Below are positions 34,018 through 42,455 of a stretch of 64,000 nt of DNA, piece after piece. The DNA comes from Streptomyces sp. NBC_00287 (GTDB lineage Bacteria > Actinomycetota > Actinomycetes > Streptomycetales > Streptomycetaceae), in assembly GCF_036173105.1 (NCBI RefSeq), contig NZ_CP108053.1, positions 2,852,001 through 2,916,000 on the forward strand, in the 5' to 3' direction. Positions within the stretch are counted from its first letter, which is position 1; each line of letters begins with the position of its first letter. The notes beneath the pieces were generated by a model. It worked only from the letters and a program-made list of their open reading frames with translations, had not been told where the DNA came from and searched no databases. A program made the position numbers and the translations under genes.

Positions 34018-34761
34018 TTACAGACCCGACTCGGCCGTACGCACCAGAATGCGGCGGCAGTTCTCGCAGCGCACCACCGTGTCCGGCGCCGCGGCGCGGA
34101 TCTCGTTGATGTCGGTGATCGACAGCTCCTGGCGGCAGCCCTGGCAGGTGCGCTGGGTGAGCTTGGCCGCGCCGATGCCGCCCTGCTGCTGGCGCAGCTT
34201 GTCGTAGAGCTTGAGGAGGTCCGCCGGGATCGCGGCCGCGATGACCTCGCGCTCCTTCGTCACGGTCGCCGCCTCGCCGTCCAGCGACTCGAACGCGGCG
34301 TCGCGGCGGGCGGTCGCGTCGTCGATCTTCCCCTGTACGGAGCCGACCCGCTCGGTCAGCTCGGCGACCCGCTCCTGCGCGGACTCGCGGCGCTCCATGA
34401 CCTCCAGGACGACGTCCTCCAGGTCGCCCTGCCGCTTGGCGAGGGAGGCGATCTCGCGCTGGAGGTTCTCCAGGTCCTTCGGGGAGGTGATCGCGCCGGA
34501 GTCCAGGCGCTGCTGGTCACGGACGGCGCGCTGGCGGACCTGGTCGACGTCCTGCTCGGCCTTGGTCTGCTCGCGGGCGGTGTCGCTCTCCTCGGTCTGC
34601 GCGGCCACCAGCAGGTCGCGCAGCTGCGTGAGGTCCTTGGTCAGCGACTCGATCTCGGCGTGCTCGGGCAGCGAGCGGCGCTTGTGGGCGAGCTGCTGGA
34701 GGCGGACGTCGAGGGCCTGGACTTCGAGAAGGCGGATCTGGTCGGCGGGCGCGGCGTTCAG
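34018..34761 (-). CDS. C4-type zinc ribbon, coiled-coil protein with CTG start
   Basis: A 247-residue protein made of a long antiparallel coiled coil (residues 15-195, for example RLQQLAHKRRSLPEHAEIES) and a C-terminal zinc ribbon with CQGC and CENC pairs. It resembles the DUF164 family (CT398-like). Its function is unknown, but it is always linked to Nif3-like and RNase H genes in actinobacteria. The only start that fits is CTG at 34761, overlapping the Nif3-like stop as CTGA with GGAG 7 bases ahead; no ATG/GTG lies nearby. Role in nucleic-acid or motility-like assemblies is speculative. Confidence 0.88.
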   Translation of the reverse strand: MNAAPADQIRLLEVQALDVRLQQLAHKRRSLPEHAEIESLTKDLTQLRDLLVAAQTEESDTAREQTKAEQDVDQVRQRAVRDQQRLDSGAITSPKDLENLQREIASLAKRQGDLEDVVLEVMERRESAQERVAELTERVGSVQGKIDDATARRDAAFESLDGEAATVTKEREVIAAAIPADLLKLYDKLRQQQGGIGAAKLTQRTCQGCRQELSITDINEIRAAAPDTVVRCENCRRILVRTAESGL

Positions 34762-35597
34762 TTGGGGGCTCCAGGTGAAGGGGAGTGGCTGGTCCAGGGG
34801 TCGGTGACCGTCTTCGAGACATGGACGCGAAGGTCCCAGCCATGGCGGTCGGAGATCTCGTCGAGCTGGGCGGCGGCCAGCTCGCACCAGGGCCACTCGG
34901 TGGCCCAGTGCGCCGCGTCGAGCAGCGCGAGAGGAGTGTGGGACACGGCCTCGGACGCCGGGTGGTGGCGCAGGTCCGCGGTCAGGAAGGCGTCGACGCC
35001 CGCCGCTCGTACGGCGTCGAAGAGGCTGTCGCCGGAGCCGCCGCTCACGGCGATCGTCCGTACGGTCGCCTCGGGGTCGCCGGCGATCCGGATGCCCTGC
35101 GCGGTGGCGGGCAGACGGGCGGCGGCACGTGCGGCGAGTTCGCGGACGGTCACCGGGTGGTCCAGTTCGCAGACACGGCCGAGGCCGCGGCGGCCGGACG
35201 GGTCGGTCTGGTCCGGCACCAGCGGCCGTACGACACGGAGGTCCAGGGCGCCGGCCAACGCATCGCTCACACCCGGATCCGCCGTGTCCGCGTTCGTGTG
35301 CGCCACGTGCAGCGCGATGTCGTTCTTGATCAGGGTGTGCACGACCCGGCCCTTGAAGTGCGAGGCCGCCACCGTCGTCGTACCGCGAAGGTAGAGCGGG
35401 TGGTGGGTGACCAGCAGGTCGACGTCCAGCTTCATCGCCTCGTCGACGATCTCCTGGACCGGGTCGACGGCGAACAGGACCCGGGTGACCGCCTGGTCGG
35501 GGTCGCCCACGACGGTGCCGACCGCGTCCCAGGACTCGGCCCGCTCGGCGGGCCACAGGTTCTCCAGCGCGGCGATGACTTCAGACAGACGGGGCAC
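34758..35597 (-). CDS. Nif3-like dinuclear metal-centre protein
   Basis: A 279-residue Nif3/YbgI (DUF34) family protein, a toroidal hexamer with a two-metal site, sometimes annotated GTP cyclohydrolase I type 2; the real activity is unsettled. Visible are the opening LSEVIAALENLWPAERAESW, metal ligands in LLVTHHPLYLRG and VAHTNADTADPGVSDAL, and AAHWATEWPWCE with a late metal His. GTG 35597 gives the family start (PRLSEVIAALE), whereas longer frames upstream add unrelated residues. It is coupled to the zinc-ribbon gene by a 4-base overlap. Confidence 0.9.
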   Translation of the reverse strand: MPRLSEVIAALENLWPAERAESWDAVGTVVGDPDQAVTRVLFAVDPVQEIVDEAMKLDVDLLVTHHPLYLRGTTTVAASHFKGRVVHTLIKNDIALHVAHTNADTADPGVSDALAGALDLRVVRPLVPDQTDPSGRRGLGRVCELDHPVTVRELAARAAARLPATAQGIRIAGDPEATVRTIAVSGGSGDSLFDAVRAAGVDAFLTADLRHHPASEAVSHTPLALLDAAHWATEWPWCELAAAQLDEISDRHGWDLRVHVSKTVTDPWTSHSPSPGAPN

Positions 35598-35817
35598 GGG
35601 GAAAAGGCTACCTGGCTGTTCTGTGACGTAGAACCGTCGCAGGGCCTTCCCAGGACTTGCGCGAGGTCCGCCGGGTGTCACGGCTCCCGCGGAGCACATC
35701 CGTCCCCGTTTCCTCAGGCGAATCGTTCCTGGAACACCCTTATGTGTGAAACGGAAGCCTGCCGGTCCCACGTCTGTGCGTACGAAAACTAGCTTCGTCG
35801 CCGGAGGTGACCAGACG

Positions 35818-37011
35818 ATGACGGCCTGTGCCATCGAAACCGCCGCTCCCGAGTCCGAGGCGCCGCGGGCGGGGTGTGCGATCACCGCGGACGGTGCCTA
35901 CGCCGCGCGCCTCGCGCTGGACGGCGACTGCTGGTTCCCGGAGCGCTGGACGCTGGACGGACCCGAGCCGTACGCGGTGCCGCTGCCCGGCAACCAGCCG
36001 GAGGAGCCCGGCACCGAGGTGCAGCCGATGAGCGACGGACGCGTCCTGATCCGGCGGCCCACCGACGGACGGCATGTCTTCACCCTGCTCTACCCGACCG
36101 GGCCCGGCACCGGCGAGCTGCTGATCGGCGCGGTCGAGTGCCCCGAGCCGGACACCCGGCTGCGGCTGCTGCCTCCGGCGCCGTGCGGGCGCAAGGCGTA
36201 CGCCCTCGCCGTGGGCCGGCACACCAGCGACATCTGGCTGGTGGCGGGCGGCGCCTTCGGGCCCGAGCATGTCGCCGAGATTCCCGGGCGCTGCTCGGGC
36301 GGGGTGTGGCTGGATCGCACGGGGCGGATGCTGGCGCTGGACCGGGAGGTCGGCGGGCGGACCAAGGCCGTCGTGGTGGATCTGGAGCGCGCCGGTGAGG
36401 TGTCGCCGCTGCTCCAGATCGCGGCGGACAGCGACGACCGGCTGCTGCTGGCGGACCCGGACAGCGGGCTGCTGCTGATCGGCTCGGACGCGCCGGAGCC
36501 GGGGCAGCGGCCGAGGCTGGGGTGGGGGGTGCTGGGCAGCACGCTGCCGGTGCGCTTCCCGGAGTGTCTGCGGGTGCCCGACTGCACGGTGAGCCCGTTC
36601 GCGATCCAGCCGGGGCAGGTGCTGATGCCGGAGAACTGCGGGGTGGCGCTGCGGGTGGACGGCCCGCTCGGCAGCTGGCTCGGGGTGTGGCGGCCCACCG
36701 AGAAGCAGATGCGTCATCTTCCGGCGCCCGAGGGGTGGTTGGCGGGGGCCGGGTTGTGGACGCGGGAGGGGGAGCTGCAGCTGCCGTATGCCACCGGCGA
36801 GGTGCCCTGTGGGGTGGACCGACTGGCACCCATGACTCCCACTGGGGAGGGGGAGGACGCTTCGGGGGATCCGGTCCGGGACGGCGCGGCTTCGTCGGCG
36901 GCCGGTTCGCCGGGCGCCGAGGAGCCGCCGGACACGGATCCCCCGGAGCCCGTCGTGGCGCGTCCCGTGCCCTTGCAGCAAGCGCCGTTGGGGCGTCTTG
37001 TAACGAAGTAG
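35818..37011 (+). CDS. Conserved hypothetical protein, beta-propeller-like
   Basis: A 397-residue cytoplasmic protein rich in short beta-strand repeats (CWFPERWTLDGPEPYAVPLP, GRHVFTLLYPTGPGTGELLI, GGVWLDRTGRMLALDRE, DDRLLLADPDSGLLLIG), consistent with a propeller. The last 50 residues are acidic and Pro-rich, likely disordered. No signal peptide or catalytic motif is seen. ATG 35818 is chosen over 35746 because GGAGGTGACC precedes it. I do not recognise the family. Confidence 0.75.
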   Translation: MTACAIETAAPESEAPRAGCAITADGAYAARLALDGDCWFPERWTLDGPEPYAVPLPGNQPEEPGTEVQPMSDGRVLIRRPTDGRHVFTLLYPTGPGTGELLIGAVECPEPDTRLRLLPPAPCGRKAYALAVGRHTSDIWLVAGGAFGPEHVAEIPGRCSGGVWLDRTGRMLALDREVGGRTKAVVVDLERAGEVSPLLQIAADSDDRLLLADPDSGLLLIGSDAPEPGQRPRLGWGVLGSTLPVRFPECLRVPDCTVSPFAIQPGQVLMPENCGVALRVDGPLGSWLGVWRPTEKQMRHLPAPEGWLAGAGLWTREGELQLPYATGEVPCGVDRLAPMTPTGEGEDASGDPVRDGAASSAAGSPGAEEPPDTDPPEPVVARPVPLQQAPLGRLVTK

Positions 37012-37108
37012 TGGCGGTCGGCGTGTGCGGCTGGATTCGGCCCGAGGTGTGACGGTTAAAATCGCCCGGCTGTCTGAAAGATCATGTTGACGGGGTGAAT
37101 TTCTTCCG

Positions 37109-37261
37109 ATGAGCGACGCCACTATGACCCAGCCGCCCGCCCAGGACCAGGAGAACCAAGGTCACGGCAGGCACCGCGGTCCGGTCTCGTCCCACGACGG
37201 CGAGGCGGCCCCGCGGGGCCGCCACCGCAAGCCGGTGGAGCAGACCGAGACGGCGGCCTGA
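37109..37261 (+). CDS. Small basic hypothetical protein, 50 residues
   Basis: ATG 37109 to TGA 37261 encodes 50 residues with a Gln-rich start (MTQPPAQDQENQGHG) and two RHRxP-like basic units (GRHRGPVSS and GRHRKPVEQ). Small His/Arg-rich proteins of this design recur in Streptomyces. It is followed at 12 bases by a strong terminator, which supports its being a real transcription unit. Confidence 0.55.
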   Translation: MSDATMTQPPAQDQENQGHGRHRGPVSSHDGEAAPRGRHRKPVEQTETAA

Positions 37262-37272
37262 ACGACGGAAGC

Positions 37273-37304
37273 GGCCCCCGCACTTCGTGAGAGGTGCGGG
37301 GGCC
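37273..37304. terminator. Bidirectional hairpin terminator
   Basis: GGCCCCCGCAC (37273-37283) and GTGCGGGGGCC (37294-37304) form a perfect 11-base stem with a 10-base loop, between the small gene and the convergent SDR gene, so it can end transcription from both sides. Confidence 0.8.
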
Positions 37305-37322
37305 GTTCTGTGTCCGCGCCGG

Positions 37323-38270
37323 CTACGCCCGTTTCAGGCCCAGCACCTCCGCCGCCGCGAACGTCTCCCCCGGCGGCCGGTCCGCGTAGTGCGGAGTGAG
37401 TACGGCGTCCAGCTCGTCGTAGCTGAAGGTGTCCTGCTTGCTGTCGAACTGCGCCCGGACCCGCGGCCGTTCGACGACCGCGACCATGCCGCCGTGCACG
37501 ACGAGGAGCTGGCCGTTGATCCGCGCGGCGGCGGGCGAGGCCAAGTAGCCGACGAGCGGGGCGACATGCTCGGGGGCGAGCGGGTCGAGGCCCTCTTCCG
37601 CGGGCTTGCTGAACACGTCCTCGGTCATCCGGGTGCGGGCGCGCGGGCAGATGGCGTTGGCCGTCACGCCGTACTTGGCGAGGGCGAGGGCCGTGGAGGT
37701 GGTCAGGCCGACGATTCCGCCCTTGGCGGCCGCGTAGTTGGGCTGTCCGGCGGATCCGGCGAGGAACGCCTCCGAGGAGGTGTTCACGATCCGCCCGTAC
37801 ACCGGCCCGCCGTCCGCCTTGGACCGCTCGCGCCAGTGCGCGGCCGCGAACCGGGTGGTGTTGAAGTGCCCCTTGAGGTGGACGCGGATCACCGAGTCCC
37901 ACTCGTCCTCGGTCATGGAGAAGACCATACGGTCGCGCAGGATGCCCGCGTTGTTGACGAGGATGTCCAGCTTGCCGAACTCCTCGATCGCCAACTGGAC
38001 GAGTCGGGCGGCCTGTTGGAAGTCGGAGACGTCCCCGGTGTGCGCGAGGGCGTGTCCGCCCGCCGCGCGGATCTCGGCGGCCGTGTCTTCGGCGGGTCCG
38101 GCGGAGGACTCGCCGGAGCCGTCCCGGCCGGGCTGTCCGTAGTCGTTGACGACGACGGCAGCGCCGAGCCGGGCCAGCTCCAGGGCCTCGGCGCGGCCGA
38201 GGCCTCTGCCCGCGCCGGTGACGATCGCGGTCAGCCCTTCCAGCGGAACGCCCGACGGCGGGGTGGCCAT
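37323..38270 (-). CDS. SDR-family oxidoreductase (hydroxyacyl-CoA dehydrogenase-like)
   Basis: A 315-residue classical short-chain dehydrogenase. The NAD(P) loop is VTGAGRGLGRAEALELARLG, NDYGQPGRDGSG suits the MFE-2-type long loop, and NNAGILRDRM and the catalytic YAAAKGGIVG follow. Long insertion and C-terminal extension resemble 3-hydroxyacyl-CoA dehydrogenases of beta-oxidation and steroid catabolism. ATG 38270 begins the family start. It is the last gene of an operon with the alcohol dehydrogenase and MaoC genes upstream (8-base gap). Confidence 0.9.
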   Translation of the reverse strand: MATPPSGVPLEGLTAIVTGAGRGLGRAEALELARLGAAVVVNDYGQPGRDGSGESSAGPAEDTAAEIRAAGGHALAHTGDVSDFQQAARLVQLAIEEFGKLDILVNNAGILRDRMVFSMTEDEWDSVIRVHLKGHFNTTRFAAAHWRERSKADGGPVYGRIVNTSSEAFLAGSAGQPNYAAAKGGIVGLTTSTALALAKYGVTANAICPRARTRMTEDVFSKPAEEGLDPLAPEHVAPLVGYLASPAAARINGQLLVVHGGMVAVVERPRVRAQFDSKQDTFSYDELDAVLTPHYADRPPGETFAAAEVLGLKRA

Positions 38271-38278
38271 CAAAGGCC

Positions 38279-39355
38279 TCACAGCTCGATGCACGTACGC
38301 AGCGCGCTGCCCGTACGCATCTGGTCGAGGGCCTCGTTGATCTCGGCCAGGGGCACCCGGTGGGTGATCATCCCGGCCAGGTCGATCCGGCCCGCCCGCC
38401 ACAGGGCGATGGTCCGCTCGTAGGAGCGCAGGACATCGCCGCCGCCGTACAGGGACGGCAGGATCCGCTTCTCGTCGAAGAACAGCTCGAACATATTGAG
38501 CTGGAGGAAGTCGTCCATGGCGCCCGCGCCGACGACCACCAGGGTGCCGCCGCGCCGGGTGTTCTCGTAGGCGGTGCGGGCGGTGGCGGACTTGCCGACG
38601 ACCTCGAAGACATAGTCGAAGCCCTCGCCGCCGGTGATCTCCTGCTTGGCGCCCGGCAGTTCGTCGGGCGCTATGGCCCTGGTGGCGCCGAAGGTGAGCG
38701 CGGCCTCGCGGCGGCTGAGGACGGGGTCGACGGCGACGATCTCGGCGGCGCCCTTGAGCCGGGCGCCCTGGATCGCGGAGATGCCGACACCGCCGCAGCC
38801 GATGACGGCGACCGAGGAACCGGCCTCCATGTCGGCGGTGTTGATCGCGGCGCCGAGGCCCGTCGTCACCCCGCAGCCGATGAGCGCGGCGATGTCGAAC
38901 GGCACGTCCTCCGGGATCGGCACCGCGCAGCCGGCGTCGACAACGACCTCCTCGGTGAAGGTGCCGGTGCCGGCGAAGCCGAAGACATCGCCGCCGGGGC
39001 GCTTGAAGTTGGGGGTGCCGGCGTTCATGAACCCGGCCAGGCAGAGTTCCGTCTGGCCGCGCTTGCAGGCGGGGCAGGCGCCGCAGGCGGGCAGCCAGCA
39101 GACGACGACCCGGTCGCCGGGCTTCAGATTGCTGACGCCTTCGCCGACTTCGAGGATCTCCCCCGCGCCTTCGTGCCCGGGCACGAAGGGGGCCGGCTGC
39201 GGCAGTACGCCGTTCATCGCGGACAGGTCCGAGTGGCAGAGCCCGCTGGCCCGCACCCGGATCCTCACCCGGCCGGGACCGAACCCCACCGCCTCGACAT
39301 CGTCGAGGACCTCAAGTTTGTCCTGGCCGGTCTCGTGCAGTACGGCTGCGCGCAT
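38279..39355 (-). CDS. Zinc-dependent alcohol dehydrogenase
   Basis: A 358-residue medium-chain dehydrogenase. Catalytic zinc ligands lie in GLCHSDLSAMNG and VPGHEGAGEI, the four-Cys structural zinc loop in CGACPACKRGQTELC, and the NAD fold in VAVIGCGGVGISAIQGARL. It is of the class related to NDMA/mycothiol-dependent and class III enzymes, acting on alcohols or thiol-aldehyde adducts in the cytoplasm. ATG 39355 follows GAGGGGAG. It lies in an operon with a MaoC-like dehydratase and an SDR, suggesting oxidation of a hydroxylated lipid side chain; the substrate is inferred only. Confidence 0.92.
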   Translation of the reverse strand: MRAAVLHETGQDKLEVLDDVEAVGFGPGRVRIRVRASGLCHSDLSAMNGVLPQPAPFVPGHEGAGEILEVGEGVSNLKPGDRVVVCWLPACGACPACKRGQTELCLAGFMNAGTPNFKRPGGDVFGFAGTGTFTEEVVVDAGCAVPIPEDVPFDIAALIGCGVTTGLGAAINTADMEAGSSVAVIGCGGVGISAIQGARLKGAAEIVAVDPVLSRREAALTFGATRAIAPDELPGAKQEITGGEGFDYVFEVVGKSATARTAYENTRRGGTLVVVGAGAMDDFLQLNMFELFFDEKRILPSLYGGGDVLRSYERTIALWRAGRIDLAGMITHRVPLAEINEALDQMRTGSALRTCIEL

Positions 39356-39377
39356 GGTGCGGCTCCCCTCGATGGAC

Positions 39378-40235
39378 TCAAGCGTGGTGGACGACGGTGT
39401 CGGTGAGGGCGGGCGCGTCGTCCCGTTCGACGACGGTGACGGCGACCCGGACGGCGTCGCCCTGGTCCCACATACGGATGCGCAGGGTCTCCCCCGGGTA
39501 CACGACCCCGGCGAACCGTGTGGCATACGACCGCACCCGGCCCACGTCGCCGCCCAGCAGGGTGTCGACGACCGCCTTCAGCGTGATGCCGTAGGTGCAC
39601 AGGCCGTGCAGGATGGGCCGCTCGAATCCGGCCTTGGCGGCGAACTCGGGGTCCGCGTGCAGGGGGTTCCAGTCGCCGGAGAGTCGGTAGAGCAGCGCCT
39701 GGTCCTCGCGGATCCGCCGCTCGACGACCTTGTCGGGCTCACCGGTGGGCGGCTCCGGACGGGCGGAGGGGCCCCGGTCGCCGCCCCAGCCCCCTTCGCC
39801 CTTGACGAAGATCTGCGAGTCGTTGGTCCACAACGGCCCGTCCGCGTCGGCGACTTCGGTGCGCAGGACGAGCACGGCGGCCTTGCCCTTGTCGTACACG
39901 GCGGCGATACGCGAGGTGGTGGTCGCGGTGCCCTCGACGGGGAGGGGGCGGTGGATCTCCAGGCTCTGTCCGCCGTGCAGCACGCGGGCCAGCTCGACCT
40001 CGACGCCGGGCATGGACAGTCCGCTGATCACTCCGGGTGCGCCGGAGCCGGCGACGGTGGCGAAGCTGGGCAGCACCTGCAGCCGGGACTCCAGGGTGTA
40101 GCGCAGCTCGTCGGGGTCGGTGGCCGGGAGGCCGGCGCCGATGCCGAGGTGGTAGAGCTGTACGTCCTTGGCGGTCCAGGAGATCTCGCCGGACCGGGGT
40201 TCGGCGGCTACGGCCTTCGCTGCGTCGATGGGCAT
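39378..40235 (-). CDS. MaoC-like enoyl-CoA hydratase/dehydratase
   Basis: A 285-residue double hot-dog protein. The C-terminal half carries the hydratase-2 motif GDWNPLHADPEFAAKAGF, whose Asp and His are the catalytic pair, followed by ILHGLCTYGITLKAV. The N-terminal half is the degenerate hot dog that shapes the acyl tunnel. It hydrates trans-2-enoyl-CoA to the (R)-3-hydroxyacyl-CoA in MFE-2-like and steroid pathways. It is the first gene of the minus-strand operon and lies 99 bases below a CTAGAAC-type operator. Confidence 0.9.
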   Translation of the reverse strand: MPIDAAKAVAAEPRSGEISWTAKDVQLYHLGIGAGLPATDPDELRYTLESRLQVLPSFATVAGSGAPGVISGLSMPGVEVELARVLHGGQSLEIHRPLPVEGTATTTSRIAAVYDKGKAAVLVLRTEVADADGPLWTNDSQIFVKGEGGWGGDRGPSARPEPPTGEPDKVVERRIREDQALLYRLSGDWNPLHADPEFAAKAGFERPILHGLCTYGITLKAVVDTLLGGDVGRVRSYATRFAGVVYPGETLRIRMWDQGDAVRVAVTVVERDDAPALTDTVVHHA

Positions 40236-40333
40236 GGGGCTCCTGAGGGGTCTGAGACCTCGGCGCGGTCGTCCGCACCGTCGGCCGCACCGAGGTCGCG
40301 CATGGGCGGACTGACCCGGAACGCTGGGCGGAT

Positions 40334-40349
40334 CTAGAACGCGTTCCAG
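40334..40349. promoter_or_regulatory. KstR-like operator before MaoC operon
   Basis: CTAGAACGCGTTCCAG is an almost perfect palindrome with the AGAAC-nn-GTT core I associate with mycobacterial KstR operators. It lies between the divergent MaoC operon and the histidine kinase gene. A sister copy, CTAGAACAAGTTACAG, lies before the KstR-like TetR gene at 58319. Confidence 0.6.
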
Positions 40350-40519
40350 TCCGGCGCCCTCGTTATAGCCGAGCGTCCCGCAGTTGTGAAGACTCCTGAC
40401 GTGGCGTCAGCTGCCCTGGGTCCGATGACATTTGTACTGCCGGAGTGCGTATGCCCGGCCCTGCCCGGGCGGCGGGTCGCTTTCCTACGCTGGGCGCTCC
40501 GACATGAACGGGGTGGCAC

Positions 40520-41815
40520 ATGACGCACGACCACTGCGAGAAGAACGACGGCTGCTGCGAGGCCGAGCACGCCCGGCACTACCGGGCGCCCACGGGCTTG
40601 ACCCTGCTCCCCTGGCTGCTGCTGGGCATGGGCGCCTTCTCCAACCTCTTCCAGGGCCACACCTCCAACCCCTGGATCGGCGGCCTGGGCCTGCTGACCT
40701 TCAACAGCCTCTACATCTACGTGACGTTCCGCGCCTTCGTGAAGAAGACCCGCGAGGCGCTGTCCACCCGAGTGGCGCTCACCCTGCTGACCGCGGTGAC
40801 CTGCGCCCTGGGCCTCGGCTACGGCGGCACCTGGCTGCTGTTCTTCCCACTGCTCGGCCTCGCCACGGGCGCGGCGGTGCGGATGCCGCACCTGCGCCCG
40901 GCCGGCGCCGCGGTGACCGTGCTCGCCGGGGTCGTCTGTGTGGTCCGCGACGGCTGGGGCGGTCTGGACACCGCCTACGCCACCGCGATCTCCACGATGG
41001 TGACGGCGGCGATCCTCTCCCTGTCCGAGGCGGTACGGGACCTGCGCGCCGCCCGTGAGGAACTGGCCCGGCGCGCGGTCGAGGAGGAACGCCTGCGCTT
41101 CTCCCGCGATCTGCACGATCTCCTCGGCCACACCCTCTCGGTGATCGTGGTGAAGTCGGAGGCGGCCCGGCGCCTTGCCCAGCGCGATGTCGACGCGGCG
41201 GTTCTGCAGGTCACGGACATCGAGTCGATAGGCCGACAGGCCCTGACGGAGATCCGCGAGGCGGTGACGGGCTACCGGAAGGGCAGCCTGGACGCCGAAC
41301 TGGACCGGGCGCACTCGGCGCTGACGGCTGCGGGCATCTCGGTGACGGTGGACCGCTCCGGACCGCCGCTCCCTCCTCGGACCGAGGCGCTGCTCGGGTG
41401 GGTGGTCCGGGAGGCGGCGACGAATGTGGTGCGGCACAGCAGGGCGGGGCGCTGTGCAATCACGGTGTCGGGGGACGAGGGGTCGGTACGGCTGACGGTG
41501 TCGGACGACGGGCACGGCGACCTCGGTTCAGGAGTCGGCGGGACGGGACTGTTGGGGCTGCGGGAGCGTCTCGCCGCGGCGGGCGGATCGCTCGGCGCGG
41601 GGGCGGGCGAAGGGGGCGGTTTCCTGGTGACGGCGGAACTGCCCGGCGGGTCAGGGGAGTTGGCCCCGGCCGGCGCCCCCGCCGAGGTCCCCACCGAGGT
41701 CCCCACCGAGGTCCCCACCGAGTCCGCCCTCCCCCTCCCTTCGCCCCACCACCTGCAAGAACCCCCCGTCAACACCGCTCCGATCACCCCCTCCCGCCCT
41801 ACTCTTGGCCCGTGA
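40520..41815 (+). CDS. Sensor histidine kinase, NarL/DesK type
   Basis: A 431-residue membrane sensor kinase. The N-terminus is Cys/His-rich (MTHDHCEKNDGCCEAEHARH), then four to five membrane helices (residues 25-165). The HisKA_3 segment RFSRDLHDLLGHTLSVIVVK has phospho-acceptor His199, and an HATPase domain (TNVVRHSRAGRCAITV, SDDGHGDLGSGVGGTGLLG) follows. The C-terminal tail contains three EVPT repeats and is probably unstructured. It is coupled to the response regulator by a GTGA overlap. The signal is unknown; the Cys/His stretch could bind a metal. Confidence 0.92.
   Translation: MTHDHCEKNDGCCEAEHARHYRAPTGLTLLPWLLLGMGAFSNLFQGHTSNPWIGGLGLLTFNSLYIYVTFRAFVKKTREALSTRVALTLLTAVTCALGLGYGGTWLLFFPLLGLATGAAVRMPHLRPAGAAVTVLAGVVCVVRDGWGGLDTAYATAISTMVTAAILSLSEAVRDLRAAREELARRAVEEERLRFSRDLHDLLGHTLSVIVVKSEAARRLAQRDVDAAVLQVTDIESIGRQALTEIREAVTGYRKGSLDAELDRAHSALTAAGISVTVDRSGPPLPPRTEALLGWVVREAATNVVRHSRAGRCAITVSGDEGSVRLTVSDDGHGDLGSGVGGTGLLGLRERLAAAGGSLGAGAGEGGGFLVTAELPGGSGELAPAGAPAEVPTEVPTEVPTESALPLPSPHHLQEPPVNTAPITPSRPTLGP
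41684..41719. repeat. Three 12-base tandem repeats at kinase 3' end
   Basis: GAGGTCCCCACC is repeated three times (41684-41719) followed by a degenerate fourth half, encoding EVPTEVPTEVPTE in the tail of the histidine kinase. Each unit keeps the frame. Confidence 0.92.
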
Positions 41816-42453
41816 ACGAGATGCCCCGGGATCATCGCCCCGCCAAGTCCATCAGGGTGCTGCTCGCCGAGGACCAGGGGATGATGCGCGGCGCGCTGGC
41901 GCTGTTGCTGGGGATGGAACCGGACCTGGAGGTGGTGGCGCAGGTCGGCTCGGGGGACAAGATCGTGGACGCGGCCCTCATCCACCGCCCCGATGTGGCC
42001 CTCCTCGACATCGAACTGCCGGTCCGTAGCGGCCTGGACGCCGCCGCCGAGCTGCGCGAGCAGGTGCCGGACTGCCGGGTGCTGATCCTGACGACCTTCG
42101 GCAGGCCCGGCTATCTCCGGCGGGCCATGGAGGCGGGCGCCGTCGGCTTCCTGGTGAAGGACGGCCCGGTGGAGGAGCTGGCGGTGGCGATCCGCCGGGT
42201 GCTGACCGGAGAGACGGTGATCGACCCGGCACTCGCGGCGGCCGCGCTGAGCGCCGGGCCCAGTCCGCTCACCGCCCGCGAGTGCGACGTACTGCGCTCC
42301 TCGGCGGACGGGGCGACGGTCGCCGATATCGCCGCCGCCCTCCATCTCTCCGAATCCACGGTCCGCAACTACCTCTCCTCCGCCATCGGCAAGACCGGCA
42401 CCCGCAACCGCACGGAGGCCCTGCGGGTGGCCCGGCAGCAGGGGTGGCTGTAG
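41812..42453 (+). CDS. NarL/LuxR-type response regulator
   Basis: A 213-residue response regulator. The receiver domain starts IRVLLAEDQGMMRGALALLL, with phospho-acceptor Asp66 in VALLDIELPV and the conserved Lys in GFLVKDGPVEE. The C-terminal GerE/LuxR helix-turn-helix is LTARECDVLRSSADGATVAD and STVRNYLSSAIGKTGTRNR. The GTG start overlaps the kinase stop. It is the cognate partner of the kinase and binds DNA once phosphorylated; close Streptomyces relatives act as membrane-fluidity or envelope regulators. Confidence 0.93.
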   Translation: MNEMPRDHRPAKSIRVLLAEDQGMMRGALALLLGMEPDLEVVAQVGSGDKIVDAALIHRPDVALLDIELPVRSGLDAAAELREQVPDCRVLILTTFGRPGYLRRAMEAGAVGFLVKDGPVEELAVAIRRVLTGETVIDPALAAAALSAGPSPLTARECDVLRSSADGATVADIAAALHLSESTVRNYLSSAIGKTGTRNRTEALRVARQQGWL

Positions 42454-42455
42454 GA

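Noticed and set aside
34762..35556. Upstream extension of the zinc-ribbon gene to 35556
   Set aside because: The added residues are Arg/Gly/Pro-rich shadow of the Nif3-like gene in another frame.
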